From Rutidosis leptorrhynchoides (Eukaryota; Streptophyta; Magnoliopsida; Asterales; Asteraceae), in assembly GCF_046630445.1 (NCBI RefSeq), contig NC_092342.1:81580001-81644000 (forward strand): a stretch of 64,000 nucleotides of DNA. The letters run 5' to 3'. Position 1 is the first letter of the stretch; the number at the start of each line of letters is the position of its first letter. The position numbers were made by a program, and so were the translations under genes. The notes under the pieces were generated by a model that was not told the origin of the DNA, did not search any database, and saw nothing but the letters and a program-made list of their open reading frames with translations. Shown piece by piece: positions 35,464 through 48,957 of this stretch.

Positions 35464-36384
35464 TAAAGCGCCCCGTCCTAATCCATAAGGACGAATACAA
35501 TAACATATGGATACATTGCGAGGTATTTGATCTCTATATGATACATTTACAAACATTGCATTCATTTTTAAAAGACAACTTTCATTACATTGAAAGTTGA
35601 CAAGTATGCATATCCTTTCATAATATAACCAAACTATAGATGACTTAATATGTCATTTACTTAATAATGATCTTTATTGAACTCAACGACTTGAATGCAA
35701 CATCTTTTAAAATATGTCATGAATGACCCCAAGTAATAACTTTAACATGTGCAAATGCACAGCGGAAGATTTCTTTCATACCTGAGAATAAACATGCTTT
35801 CAAGTGTCAACCAAAAGGTTGGTGAGTTCATTAGTTTATCATAATCATTCATTTTCATCATTTTAATAGACCACAAGATTTCAGATATTTAATTGTACAC
35901 GTAACCCGAGTACAAAATAGTAAGCGTAACCGCAAATTAAAATCATTCATATGGTGAACACCTGATAATCGACATTAAAAAAATGCGTCTAGAATATATC
36001 CATCATTCCGGGACTCTCGTCGGACATGATAAAATCGAAGTACTAAAGCATCTGTAACCCGAATGGGGTTTGTTAGGCCCAATAGATCTATCTTTAGGAT
36101 TCGCGTCAATTGGGGTTTCTGTTCCCTAATTCTTAGATTACCATACTAAAAAGGGTGATATTCAATTCAATAATCCAACCATATAATGTAGTTTCGATTA
36201 CTTGTGTCTATTTCGTAAAATATTTATAAAATCAGCGCATGTATTCTCAGTCCCAAAAATATATATTATAAAAGCATTTAAAAATGGAGCAAATGAAACT
36301 CACAATACGATATTTTGTAGTAAAAATATGCATACAACGGAACTGAATAATGCAGGGTTGGCCTCAGATTCACGAACCTATATC

Positions 36385-36467
<83 letters not shown>

Positions 36468-36733
36468 CACACATAATTGTAATCGAACAAATTTATATAT
36501 TATATCTTAAATTATATATCTTATATATTTAGTTTGTATATTCATTTAAAATAATTAATATTTAGATGGTTTTATGTATGTGTAGTTAGTATTATGTTGA
36601 GAATCAATAAGTTGTTATATGTAAATATTTATATAAATAGTGTTAATATGTTTATTCTATAATTTTATGTAATACTAATATATTATGTATCAGATATATT
36701 TTTATGTATCTAATATTTCTTTGATAAAATAAT

Positions 36734-36802
<69 letters not shown>

Positions 36803-36837
36803 AATAACTACCTCAAAGAAGTAGCCTTTAAAAAAAA

Positions 36838-36905
36838 TGCCCAAGTCCGGATTTGAACCCGCGACGTCTCGCTAATCCGATAACACCTCCTACCATCCCT
36901 TTGTT
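36838..36905 (-). other. tRNA-like (SINE-head-like) segment 1 in LTR
   Basis: Minus strand has GCGGGTTCAAATCCGGAC, a B-box/T-arm consensus (GGTTCAAATCC), preceded by GGATGGTAGGAGG as an A-box-like block about 30-35 bp upstream and followed by a T run. The acceptor stem is not complementary, so it is not a functional tRNA gene. Confidence 0.55.
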
Positions 36906-36993
36906 ACTACTTTTCTGATTAAACACGCCCAGAAATATATATCCAGTATCTATATCTGCCTGATTTATCTTTTTCATTTAAAAATAAAATGCT

Positions 36994-37065
36994 ACAACCC
37001 GGCTCGAACCCATGGCCAATCGTTTAAACCAACACACACCAACCATTGAACTGTTTGTTCTTTTC
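36994..37065 (-). other. tRNA-like segment 2 in LTR
   Basis: Minus strand AGTTCAATGGTTGG (A-box-like) then, about 30 bp on, ATGGGTTCGAGCCGGG (B-box GGTTCGAGCC), then a T-rich end. Corresponds to the segment at 50309-50376 in the right LTR. Confidence 0.55.
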
Positions 37066-39849
37066 TGATATAATCCAGGATTAAAATTATATAACCTATC
37101 TTGTTATTATCGTATAACCATTATCATAACATCTTTAATTCGTCATCTAATTTATCGAACTTGCATCATCATCTTATGTATCATCTTGAATTATTTCATC
37201 ACCTTCACAATCATACATCACGATCACCATTATAATCATTTATCGTGACACCCATCAACATAATCGTTTCAAAACAACAAGAACATCGAATCAAATGCAG
37301 TTAAACATGGCAAGGGTAATAATCTGTATGTGAATCTGGCCCATTTTCAGCCCGACAATAAAAGAATGGGACACGGCCCAAAAACAGTAAAATGGAACAC
37401 GTCCAATTCTCCTAAACGTAACTATCATTTTTACATAGTAGCCTTAGAATTCCATTTTCATTTTTATTTTTATTTTTTTATTTTTTGTGTTTCATCATTT
37501 TCATCACCAACTTTTACCTCACTCATAATTGATACATCCCCATCGTTCTATCATTGTCAATTTCACCTTTCTTCATCAAAAATAGAATAGAAACAGAAAG
37601 GTGGCAGTAGCAACAGAATTCGATCGGTGTTCTAAGTTGTTTTTGGTTTTGGGTTTCGAAAATCAGTTAACCAAGTAGTAGTAACAAAACTTGGTTGTTT
37701 GGGTTGGATTTGTATGAATCGAAAACAGAAAAATAGGAACAAGGAGTAATACATGAATTTTGATGATGATAAGGATAACGATAAAGGTGATGAAGGTGGT
37801 GACGATTTTGTGGTTTGATGAAGATGACAGTTGTTGGTTGGGTTTTGGGTCTGTTCGAGCAGGGAGCAAGAGTAGCAGCTCAATTGGTTTATATCTCGGT
37901 TTAATGTAATCTTTGATCTCCAAATAAAGAGGTCCAAGCAACAGCCTGTTAGTTGTTTAGGACTGATGCAATAGGAAAAGTAACAATAATTGTTATGGTG
38001 ATGGATGTATGTTGTTCGAATAATAAACAAGAAATAGTAGTAGTAATTTGGTGGCTAGTTTAGTTAGACGACTCGAATGTTGTTAGGCTTTAGAGAGAAG
38101 AAGGGAGGTTAGTAGTGAACAAGACTTGGATTTCGAGTTGAATACAGTGAGAGAAATAGTAACCACGCGTGTTGATGGTGATAAGGTTGAAGAGGAAAAA
38201 CACAGGAATAACAACGAAGAGATGATTTCTTGTCAATTGTAACTAAAACCAAATTGTTTTTGATTTTTTTAGATGGCAATGGATGAAGATAGTTTCCATG
38301 ATGTTCGAGCTGCACAATATTCGAAAGAGAAAGAGACTAGTTGCAGTAGCAGTTCGAATACATACTATGCAACAGACGATATTGGGGTTGTGGTTAAACA
38401 TGTGTTGGGTCTTGGTTTGTTAGTTGTCTGCACTGTTCGAAGAACCAGAAAACAGTAGCGATGGTGGTTGTTTGGTGTTCGATGGTGGTTGCAAGGTGGC
38501 AGATGTTGTGGTCATCAACAAGCAGGAACAAGTAGGGAGGTTGCAGGTGGTTGTGATTCACGATGGAATTAGAAGAGAGAGAGGATGAGAGAGAGAAGAT
38601 CATGGAGGTTTAAGGTGATGGTTGTTCATGATCATAACCGAAAGGAGTTCAAAGTGGTGGTGTCGGTTATGGTTATGGTGTAAAGGTGATCGAGCTAGTT
38701 CCTATATATCATGTTTGGGTTTTGAATGTTTTATGATAATAATTATGAGCAAGATTCAGAAGATATACATGAAAATGGAATGTGATGGCTTTTCTTTTGA
38801 TCTAGCATAATAGAACATGTAATATATAATACAACATAAAGTAGCAATAATGAATGCAATCACATTCAGCTAGTATTGATTAAAAAAAAATGTGTGGAAT
38901 GATTGAAAAGAAAACAGTGATCTTAATTGATTAATTACATTATTAGTAATAGTTAGCAGCCGATAGGTTTGTCCTCTTCTCAATTCACGGAGTATTATAT
39001 CGTGTTCCGTTGATAATTAGTGGCGAATAAAAGTCTCAGAAAAATCCCAAAATTTTATATTAGTCATCTTTATTTATTTCAGTCGTTATGGTATAAAATT
39101 TGGTCATTAACTATTAAATAAAAATTACATTAATTATTCACTCCCAACCCCAAGTAAAATATAAAAAGTTTTAAAATTCAACAAATAGTTCCTATATATA
39201 TTTTTTAATAAGCCTATAATTTATATAACTCATTTTCGGATCACCGTTTATTTTAAAATCACATAAGTTTGACTTTTAACTTGCTTAATATCAATCGGAA
39301 CATCAAAAGAGTATTACAATCATTTAATATTTATTTAATATATACTTTATTTATATATATAGATATATTTTAAATAATAATTATTATAATATCCTATTTT
39401 TATTTTGTTAACAAGAACAAGAATCGAAAAAGAACTAAAAACATGAACAAAAGGAAAGAACACAGATTAAGAACCAAACACCCAAAAGACTACATTGTAT
39501 TTATTCTTGTTATCTTATGATGTGCTTGCAAGGCTCAATTTATAGATACAGTAGAAACATCTAGAAGTAGACTATGTAATAAATGCCAACTACCAACTAC
39601 CCTCTAACACTCCCCTCAAGCTGGAGCATAGATGTTAATCATGTCCAGCTTGCTACAAAAATAATCAACCAAGAAATAATTAATCCATAATCTTCCTTGA
39701 AGTTCCTTGAAGAAATAATCCAGACTTGAACTAACGCAAAGATAATCGATCTCTCCTGGGATCGAACAAGAAATGAAGCAACCAAAACATGTCATCTCAT
39801 TTGGGATCTAATCAAAACAGACTCAAATGGTCTCACCACAAATCTTCCA

Positions 39850-40255
39850 AACAACCAAATATACCTCACGAGGGGCACCCCAACACGTCGCACTAGGGAC
39901 GAACAAATAATTATAATTGCTTCACCAAAATTCGCCTCACATGGGACGAATAAATAACCAAATTAGCCTCACAAGGGGTGTGAGGCATCCAAGTAACCGA
40001 ACTTGCCTCACAAGGGGCAAATAAATAAGTAACCTTGCTTCACAGGGAGCAACAAAACTCATCTCACCAGGGATGAACAAACAACCAAACTTGCCTCACT
40101 AGGGGCATATGAACTCGTCTCACCAGGGCCGATCAAACATATGAATTAGCCCCACAAGGGGCTACCATACTAACCAAACTAGTCTCACCGAGGACTACTT
40201 AACAACCGAATTAGCCTCGCAAGGGGCTTCTTCGACTCACAAGGGTCGACATCTT
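39850..40255 (-). repeat. Degenerate GCCTCACAAGGGGC minisatellite
   Basis: About 12 copies of a core reading CCTCACAAGGGGC or CTCACCAGGG(A/C) with AACCAAACT-type spacers, period roughly 30-38 bp, placed just inside the PPT-side LTR of the small copia-type element. Plus-strand core has partial inverted symmetry (GCC...GGC). Confidence 0.8.
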
Positions 40256-40684
40256 TCAAGTATATATATCTTCCAATATCTTCAGCATACTCGAAAAATG
40301 ATAAAGTAAACAATTTTTTTTCTGATCTGTAGAAGAAAATAGCAGAACAATACACCAGCAGTGTCTAAACCTTTAACCAGTCACAGAATAAATCCAGTAC
40401 ACAAGTCAGAATCCAGTAACATAAAGCAGCAGAGGTCCACCAATAAAAAACCCAATGACAGAAGCCCAAAACAGGAGTCCAAAATAAATAAATATGGACC
40501 CAGTAATCACGAACGTAATAGATCAAAACAGCAAATCAGAAATAGCCAAATCAGATACACAGCAACAGAAGCAAACTCACAAGTCGAATTCGAAAATCAA
40601 AGTTACAGAACGGACCAATACTCACCGGGGTAATGGTCGGAATTCTCAGAAGAGTAGACCGAAACAAAAAAGGCGGGAAACGGC

Positions 40685-43600
40685 AGATGTGTATTGACCC
40701 GAACTTTTCCATGTTTATATATATTAATTGAGATTGATATTTACATGATTAAATGTTTCCAACATGTTAAGCAATCAAACTTGTTAAGACTTGATTAATT
40801 GAAATATGTTTCATATAGACAATTGACCACCCAAGTTGACCAGTGATTCACGAACGTTAAAACTTGTAAAAACTATATGATGATATATATATGGATATAT
40901 ATATAGTTAACATGATACTATGATAAGTAAACATATCATTAAGTATATTAACAATGAACTACATATGTAAAAACAAGACTACTAACTTAATGATTTTTAA
41001 ACGAGACATATATGTAACGATTATCGTTGTAAAGACATTTAATGTATATATATCATATTAAGAGATATTCATACATGATAATATCATGATAATATAATAA
41101 TTTAAAATCTCATTTGATATTATAAACATTGGGTTAACAACATTTAACAAGATCGTTAACCTAAAGGTTTCAAAACAACACTTACATGTAACGACTAACG
41201 ATGACTTAACGACTCAGTTAAAATGTATATACATGTAGTGTTTTAATATGTATTTATACACTTTTGAAAGACTTCAATACACTTATCAAAATACTTCTAC
41301 TTAACAAAAAATGCTTACAATTACATCCTCGTTCAGTTTCATCAACAATTCTACTCGTATGCACCCGTATTCGTACTCGTACAATACACAGCTTTTAGAT
41401 GTATGTACTATTGGTATATACACTCCAATGATCAGCTCTTAGCAGCCCATGTGAGTCACCTAACACATGTGGGAACCATCATTTGGCAACTAGCATGAAA
41501 TATCTCATAAAATTACAAAAATATGAGTAATCATTCATGACTTATTTACATGAAAACAAAATTACATATCCTTTATATCTAATCCATACACCAACGACCA
41601 AAAACACCTAAAAACACTTTCATTCTTCAATTTTCTTCATCTAATTAATCTCTCTCAAGTTCTATCTTCAAGTTCTAAGTGTTCTTCATAAATTCTACAA
41701 GTTCTAGTTACATAAAATCAAGAATACTTTCAAGTTTGCTAGCTCACTTTCAATCTTGTAATTTGATCATCCAACCTCAAGAAATCTTTGTTTCTTACAG
41801 TAGGTTATCATTCTAATACAAGGTAATAATCATATTCAAACTTTGGTTCAATTTCTATAACTATAACAATCTTATTTCAAGTGATGATCTTACTTGAACT
41901 TGTTTTCGTGTCATGATTCTGCTTCAAGAACTTCGAGCCATCCAAGGATCCGTTGAAGCTAGATCCATTTTTCTATTTTCCAGTAGGTTTATCCAAGGAA
42001 CTTAAGGTAGTAATGATGTTCATAACATCATTCGATTCATACATATAAAGCTATCTTATTCAAAGGTTTAAACTTGTAATCACTAGAACATAGTTTAGTT
42101 AATTCTAAACTTGTTCGCAAACAAAAGTTAATCCTTCTAACTTGACTTTTAAAATCAACTAAACACATGTTCTATATCTATATGATATGCTAACTTAATG
42201 ATTTAAAACCTGGAAACACGAAAAACACCGTAAAACCGGATTTACGCCGTCGTAGTAACACCGCGGGCTGTTTTGGGTTAGTTAATTAAAAACTATGATA
42301 AACTTTGATTTAAAAGTTGTTATTCTGAGAAAATGATTTTTATTATGAACATGAAACTATATCCAAAAAATTATGGTTAAACTCAAAGTGGAAGTATGTT
42401 TTTCTAAAATGGTCATCTAGACGTCGTTCTTTCGACTGAAATGACTACCTTTACAAAAACGGCTTGTAACTTATTTTTCTGACTATAAACCTATACTTTT
42501 TCTGTTTAGATTCATAAAATAGAGTTCAATATGAAACCATAGCAAATTGATTCACTCAACACGGATTTAAAATGAAGAAGTTATGGGTAAAACAAGATTG
42601 GATAATTTTTCTCATTTTAGCTACGTGAAAATTGGTAACAAATCTATTCCAACCATAACTTAATCAACTCGTATTGTATATTATGTAATCTTGAGATACC
42701 ATAGACACGTATACAATGTTTCGACCTATCATGTCGACACATCTATATATATTTCGGAACAACCATAGACACTCTATATGTGAATGTTGGAGTTAGCTAT
42801 ACAGGGTTGAGGTTGATTCCAAAATATATATAGTTTGAGTTGTGATCAATACTGAGATACGTATACACTGGGTCGTGGATTGATTCAAGATAATATTTAT
42901 CGATTTATTTCTGTACATCTAACTGTGAACAACTAGTTGTAGGTTACTAACGAGGAAAGCTGACTTAATAAACTTAAAACATCAAAATATATTAAAAGTG
43001 TTGTAAATATATTTTGAACATACTTTGATATATATGTATATATTGTTATAGGTTCGTGAATCAACCAGTGGCCAAGTCTTACTTCCCGACGAAGTAAAAA
43101 TCTGTGAAAGTGAGTTATAGTCCCACTTTTAAAATCTAATATTTTTGGGATGAGAATACATGCAGGTTTTATAAAAGATTTACAAAATAGACACAAGTAC
43201 GTGAAACTACATTCTATGGTTGAATTATCAAAATCGAATATGCCCCTTTTTATTAAGTCTGGTAATCTAAGAATTAGGGAACAGACACCCTAATTGACGC
43301 GAATCCTAAAGATAGATCTATCGGGCCCAACAAGCCCCATCCAAAGTACCGGATGCTTTAGTACTTCGAAATTTATATCATATCCGAATGGTGTCCCGGA
43401 ATGATGGGGATATTCTTATATATGCATCTTGTTAATGTCGGTTACCAGGTGTTCACCATATGAATGATTTTTATCTCTATGTATGGGATGTGTATTGAAA
43501 TACGAAATCTTGTGGTCTATTATTATGATTTGATATATATAGGTTAAACCTATAACTCACCAACATTTTTGTTGATGTTTTAAGCATGTTTATTCTCAGG

Positions 43601-43947
43601 TGATTATTAAGAGCTTCCGCTGTCGCATACTTAAATAAGGACGAGATTTGGAGTCCATGCTTGTATGATATTGTGTAAAAACTGCATTCAAGAAACTTAT
43701 TTTGTTGTAACATATTTGTATTGTAAACCATTAAGTAATGGTCATGTGTAAACAGGATATTTTAGATTATCATTATTTGATAATCTACGTAAAGCTTTTT
43801 AAACCTTTATTGATGAAATAAAGGTTATGGTTTGTTTTAAAATGAATGCAGTCTTTGAAAAACGTCTCATATAGAGGTCAAAACCTCGCAACGAAATCAA
43901 TTAATATGGAACGTTTTTAATCTATAAGAACGGGACATTTCAAGATG
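40685..43947 (+). mobile_element. Solo LTR D3 with TSD AGATG
   Basis: LTR 40690-43942 (3253 bp; TGTATTGACCCGAAC...GGGACATTTCA), TSD AGATG at 40685-40689 and 43943-43947. Nearly the same sequence as D2 (22996-26247). No coding content. Confidence 0.9.
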
Positions 43948-44664
43948 CACACACTCTCAAGCGCCGGTGCGTGTAACGGTAGCGGCGGAGTCCGGCGGCG
44001 CGTGGGGTTATGCTGGTCGTCGAAAATTCAATTAACTTTTAGGTTCTGCAATTCTCGATGTTCTGAGTCGATTGGCGGTAGTGGTGAGAACCAAAAATCA
44101 CTCTCCGGGGTGATTTGAAGTTGCAGCGATATAGGATGAATATTGTACTCACTGGGGTACAATTCCTAGACCCAAACCCTAACAGGACCGCTCTGATACC
44201 ATGTTAACAAGAACAAGAATCGAAAAAGAACTAAAAACATGAACAAAAGGAAAGAACACATATTAAGAACCAAACACCCAAAAGACTACATTGTATTTAT
44301 TCTTGTTATCTTATGATGTGCTTGCAAGGCTCAATTTATAGATACAGTAGAAACATCTAGAAGTAGACTATGTAATAAATGCCAACTACCAACTACCCTC
44401 TAACATATTTTATTAATTTTTAATAACAACAACATATAATACTTCGAGTTATTTTTCGAATTATTATTTATATATACATACACACATATCTATTTACAAT
44501 TAATTGTTCGTGAATCGTCGAGAGCAGTCGAAGGTCAATTGAATATATGAAACAGTTCAAACTTTTTGAGACTCAACCTAACAGACTTTGCTTATTGTGT
44601 CAAAAATATTAAATTGTATCTAGAGTTTGGTTTAAAATTAGTCAAAATTTTTCGGGTCGTCACA

Positions 44665-44681
44665 GTACCTACCCGTTAAAG
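44665..44681 (-). other. Polypurine tract of element B
   Basis: Minus strand CTTTAACGGGTAGGTAC beside TGTGACGACCCG; one or two substitutions from element A's PPT. Confidence 0.7.
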
Positions 44682-47493
44682 AAATTTCGTCCCTAAATTT
44701 GAGCGAGGTCGTTATGGCTAACAATAAAAATGTTTTCATGACGAAGATGAGCTGATAAATAGAGTTTTATCATCATTGAGTAATATAGACAAAACAATTT
44801 GATTTTGTGAAGAGTACGAACGAAGCTATCACAAAAGAGTGAAATGAGTAAATGTAGGTTCGTCTTAACTGGTGACGTAGTCACGGTTGATTTCCGGAAT
44901 TCAAGGGATTTAGAGAAAATCTTCGTAATAAGATTTGGTTCTTCGTTAATTAAGGAAATTAGAATTCTCCTTGGTTAAATGCAATAATCTATTTTGATTA
45001 CTCTGTCGGATATTTCACTATAAATCCACTCCATTCTTTTCCTTTATATTATGGAGTTCCATCCTTTTGTATTCACTTTCCGTCTTTAAGTCGAGCGAAT
45101 AATGGTCCAGAATTCGTAGGTATAAAGTTTCGAATGAACATGACTGACGTTCTAAGAGAGAAATTGTAATAGTACGATCTTGATTGGTTAAATTATCAGA
45201 ATTCAGGAGAAACGATTGAACTATCAAGAAAATATGTTCTTGATTTGTTTATAGATTAGATAGAATGTAAGAGTCGTGTAACAGGGCACATGATGACGTT
45301 ATGATCTGTGAATCATCACGTTCCATTAGAAACTCAACATGACTTACTGTAATATAATCACGTTGATCAAGTGTCATTATATTATACTAACTCATGCTTC
45401 AGTTCCCAATACTCCTTTAATAACATTCATATTTTAAGTTCAAATTTTTTTTCTTCAGAAATTAGAAACTAAATCAGTTTCCTTTCTGATGTAACACTGA
45501 TATCGCGAAGAGATAAATGATTTCATATAAGAATAATTATGAAAATATCTTCAGAAATATCGAGGATGTTTATAATGAAAGATACGATGATATCTTATAA
45601 TTCTAGAATCAAAGTGTGATGAAGGAATTCATTCATAATGATTTAGAATGATTAAGGAGTAAGGTAATCGCTAAAGATATCATCAGAAACATAATCATCA
45701 AGATTCTTTATGTACAAGTTTAGTTCTTGTGATTTGTCCCCAGTATCCTTCATGGTTTGCTCAATCGTTTTTTTTTTCAGTTCCAACATTTCTGAGCTTT
45801 GCCAACATACAATTCTTTATCATCAAACTTTTGGCTGTTAAGGTCGTTTACAGTTTTTGTTGCTTCATTCTACTTTTCAAAATTTAGATTATTGACTCGC
45901 AGACTGGGTGCTTTTCGGAATTTCAGAATGGAAGATCATAATTCTAAGATATAAATGTTATATGTATACATATAACTGTTGATGTAGACATGCTGCGAGA
46001 TTTCAAAATACAGATTGCTAATTCCCGGTAATTGATGTGGTAATTCTCATTATAAGATGTGGATGAGTATATGAATAGGTTTTAACGAACAAATATAATG
46101 GTTCTTCAGAGAGACTTAAGCCAATGAGTAATGAAGTTGCTGGTAAGTTTACTGCTAATGTGGTGGAATATAAACGGTTCTCCGGTAACGATGATGAAGG
46201 GGTAATCTTTATAATAAGGTTTATTCGAATAAAAAATTGAAGTTGATTTGTTGGAGCTGTGACAAAATTGGGTAATTTGAAAAAGAATTGCAATGTTATT
46301 TTCGGTAATAGCAATGCCAAAAGAGCTATCACAGATACGTGTTAAACATTTACTCAGGTTCCGAGTGTTTTCAGGTGCATAACTATATGCATAAATCTTT
46401 CCTTTCATAGATGAGATGCAGTTGGTTCATTCTCTCGATTGAGGTGTTATCAAGAATCATGAAAGGTTTAAACGCAGATTGTAATCGTCAAGATACAAAT
46501 GAGGTTTAAGATGAAATCAAGTGGCAAACTTGAAGAAATGTTTAGTTTCATATGTTATAATCAATATTTGAATTCATTTTAATTGTCTAATGTTAATAGT
46601 CCACAGTTAGTGATTCAATAATTCATGTATAGTTTAATATGTAATATTTGAATTAATTAATACGTATCGTGACCCATTGTATACATGTCTCAGACTCGAT
46701 CACAACTCAAAGTATATATATTATTTTAGAATCAACCTCAACCCTGTATAGCTAACTCGAGCATTACCGCATATAGAGTGTCTATGGTTATTCCAAATAA
46801 TATATATAGATGACGTCGATATGATATGTCAAAATATTGTATACGTGTCCCGATTTATCCGACGATATTTAAAGTGCTTAAAATAAATAACAGAAATTAA
46901 ATGACGATAAATAAAATTGCGATAAATAAATTGCGATAAATAAATGTAATAAGGAATTAACAGTTAGCTAGGATTTTGTTAGCGTGGATTCTTAGCAAAA
47001 TTTCTCATAGTTAATTTGTTTGTTTCTAACAAATTTTATTTTTGTCTAATGTTTTCTTCATTATGCCACTTGTTGGATTCTGATAGGTCAAATTCCAAAT
47101 ATGAAATTGAATGAAAATGGATATTCTGTGGTGAACGGATACGTATATCTGTAGATGTAAGTAGAATAGTAAATGACTGTTGAATCAGATTCGAAGAATA
47201 TACAGTGTAACTTATTAATGTGAAATCTAAATATTCCTCGGGTATTACCTACCCGTTAAAATATTTTCACCATTAACAGTTTGTACAAAAGAATTTTAAA
47301 TTACAATCTTTATGAAAACATATATACATATATATTTTCTCAGATGTAATCATGGATTTAATGAGTTAATATGATATTAAACTCATTTGATTTACCGTTA
47401 GAACAAGAATATATAATCTCTAAAATATTAGAGATTATATAATTACCATGTCGAACGAAGATAAATGATGTAGAAAGTCATGTAGAATGATGA
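44682..47493 (-). other. Element B interior, no coding domain seen
   Basis: Colinear with element A's interior at reduced identity; only short unsupported ORFs. Nothing resembling integrase or RT. Confidence 0.7.
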
Positions 47494-48027
47494 TTATACT
47501 GGAGGTACAGAATGAAATGTTGAGGCGTGTGATGTTGAAACTTGTGTTGTTGGTGGTACTGGTGTTGATGTTGGTGGTACTGTTGGTGCTGTTGATGCTG
47601 CTGGTGCTTGTAATTTTTGCACCATATTCTCCAAAGTCACTACCCGAGCGCGAAGCTCGTTGACTTCTTCTATTATTCTGGGATGATTGGCGGTTGGAAC
47701 AAGCGGATGAATAAGATCTAAAATTTGAGATAGTATATAATCATGACGAGATACTCTGAAAATAAGAGAGAAAATGGTGTTTCGGATTGGTTCGTCGGTA
47801 AGTGCTTCAGGTTCTTCGCCAAGAGTGGAATGTGGTGGATGGAAGGGACCGCCTTCTTCTTGTCTCTAATGATTAAGTAGACTACGAACACATCCCCAAT
47901 TCATCCAGAATAGATGATGGCTAATTGGTTGACCCATTCCGGTCACACTGCTTTCGGAGCTCGAGTGAAAATCCATATCGGAATAGCTGTCGGAATCTAG
48001 GGAATTTGAACTGGATACGGGATCCAT
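47494..48027 (-). pseudogene. Conserved ORF of elements A/B (copy in B)
   Basis: 178 codons, ATG at 48025-48027 retained, begins MDPVSSSNSLDSDSYSDMD. One in-frame TAG at 47866-47868 stands where A has TGG (Trp). The same central block (PISHHLFWMNWG), coiled-coil stretch (EEVNELRARVVTLENM) and Pro/Thr/Ser tail as the A copy. Each copy keeps the codon that is a stop in the other, so an intact ancestral frame existed. Family not recognised; position beside the PBS suggests a gag-like role. Confidence 0.62.
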
Positions 48028-48416
48028 CTTGTAAAATCAGGGAAATGATTTTTGATATGAAATAGATTATAGGATTTAGATTGGTATTATTCAATACATA
48101 ATTTGCATATGTATATATAATACCAAAATCCCATAATTTACGGAGGAATCTTTGAAAAATGCCAGGTAAAGTTTAAAGTAACAGATATGCTAAGATATGA
48201 ATTTGTCTGTGCACTATCTATGCAATGAATGCAGAAAATGTGTCTAGACTTAGAATAATAAGTAGGTAATTTCCTACGGATTATAAGTAGATGATTTCAG
48301 ACTAGAAACGATAAGCAAAACTTTTGACATGCAGACACGGTCGAAGTCCAGACTCACTAATGCATCTTTAATAACTATCAGTTAGACACACTAATGCAAG
48401 ACCTGGTTCGCTAAGA

Positions 48417-48433
48417 CCACCGCTCTGATACCA
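48417..48433 (-). other. Primer binding site, element B
   Basis: Minus strand TGGTATCAGAGCGGTGG, two bases from the LTR edge at 48436. Confidence 0.85.
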
Positions 48434-48957
48434 CATGAAGCGACCCGCCCTAATCCATAAGGACGAATACAATAACATATGGATACATTGCGAGGTATTT
48501 GACCTCTATATGATACATTTACAAACATTGCATTCATTTTTAAAAGACAACTTTCATTACATCGAAAGTTAACAAGTATGCATATCCTTTCATAATATAA
48601 CCAAACTATAGATTACTTAATATGTCATTTACTTAATAATGATCTTTATTGAACTTAATGACTCGAATGCAACGTCTTTTGAAATATGCCATGAATGACT
48701 CCAAGTAATATCTTTAAAATGACCAAATGCACAGCGGAAGATTTTCTTAATACCTGAGAATAAACATGCTTTAAAGTGTCAACCAGAAGGTTGGTGAGTT
48801 CATTAGTTTATCATAACAATCATTTCCATTTTTTAATAGACCACGAGATTTCTATTTCCATTTCTCATAAATATACGTCCCATACATAGAGACAAAAATC
48901 ATTCATATGGATTGAACACCTGGTAATCGACCTTAACAAGATGCATATAGATTATCC

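Larger units (their letters stand above)
35464..39405 (-). repeat. Element B left LTR, main part
   Basis: Matches the start of 48436-52265 over about 900 bp, then diverges. Holds (AT)n at 36388-36464, (TAA)n at about 36728-36795, two tRNA-like Pol III box segments (36838-36905, 36994-37065) and a long stretch 37300-39400 without coding signal. The remaining 254 bp of the LTR is 44411-44664. Confidence 0.75.
39401..44410 (-). mobile_element. Small copia-type non-autonomous element (204-bp LTRs) in element B
   Basis: LTRs 39406-39609 and 44202-44405, almost identical (204 bp each, TGTTAACAAG...CTCTAACA), flanked by TSD TATTT (39401-39405, 44406-44410). PBS TGGTATCAGAGCGGT (44187-44201, minus) abuts one LTR and the PPT CTTGAGGGGAG (39610-39622, minus) the other. 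Without solo LTR D3 the interior is only about 1.34 kb and has no gag or pol. TRIM-like, although somewhat larger than typical. Confidence 0.9.

Noticed and set aside
34512-36532. ORFs with long Tyr-Ile repeats
   Set aside because: Translations of AT dinucleotide microsatellites.
36838-36905. Functional tRNA gene
   Set aside because: Only the T-arm/B-box half is convincing; no complementary acceptor stem or anticodon arm can be formed.
37330-38810. Several 60-130-residue ORFs on both strands, possible host gene
   Set aside because: No domain, no splice structure or codon pattern that persists; overlapping frames on both strands in LTR sequence.
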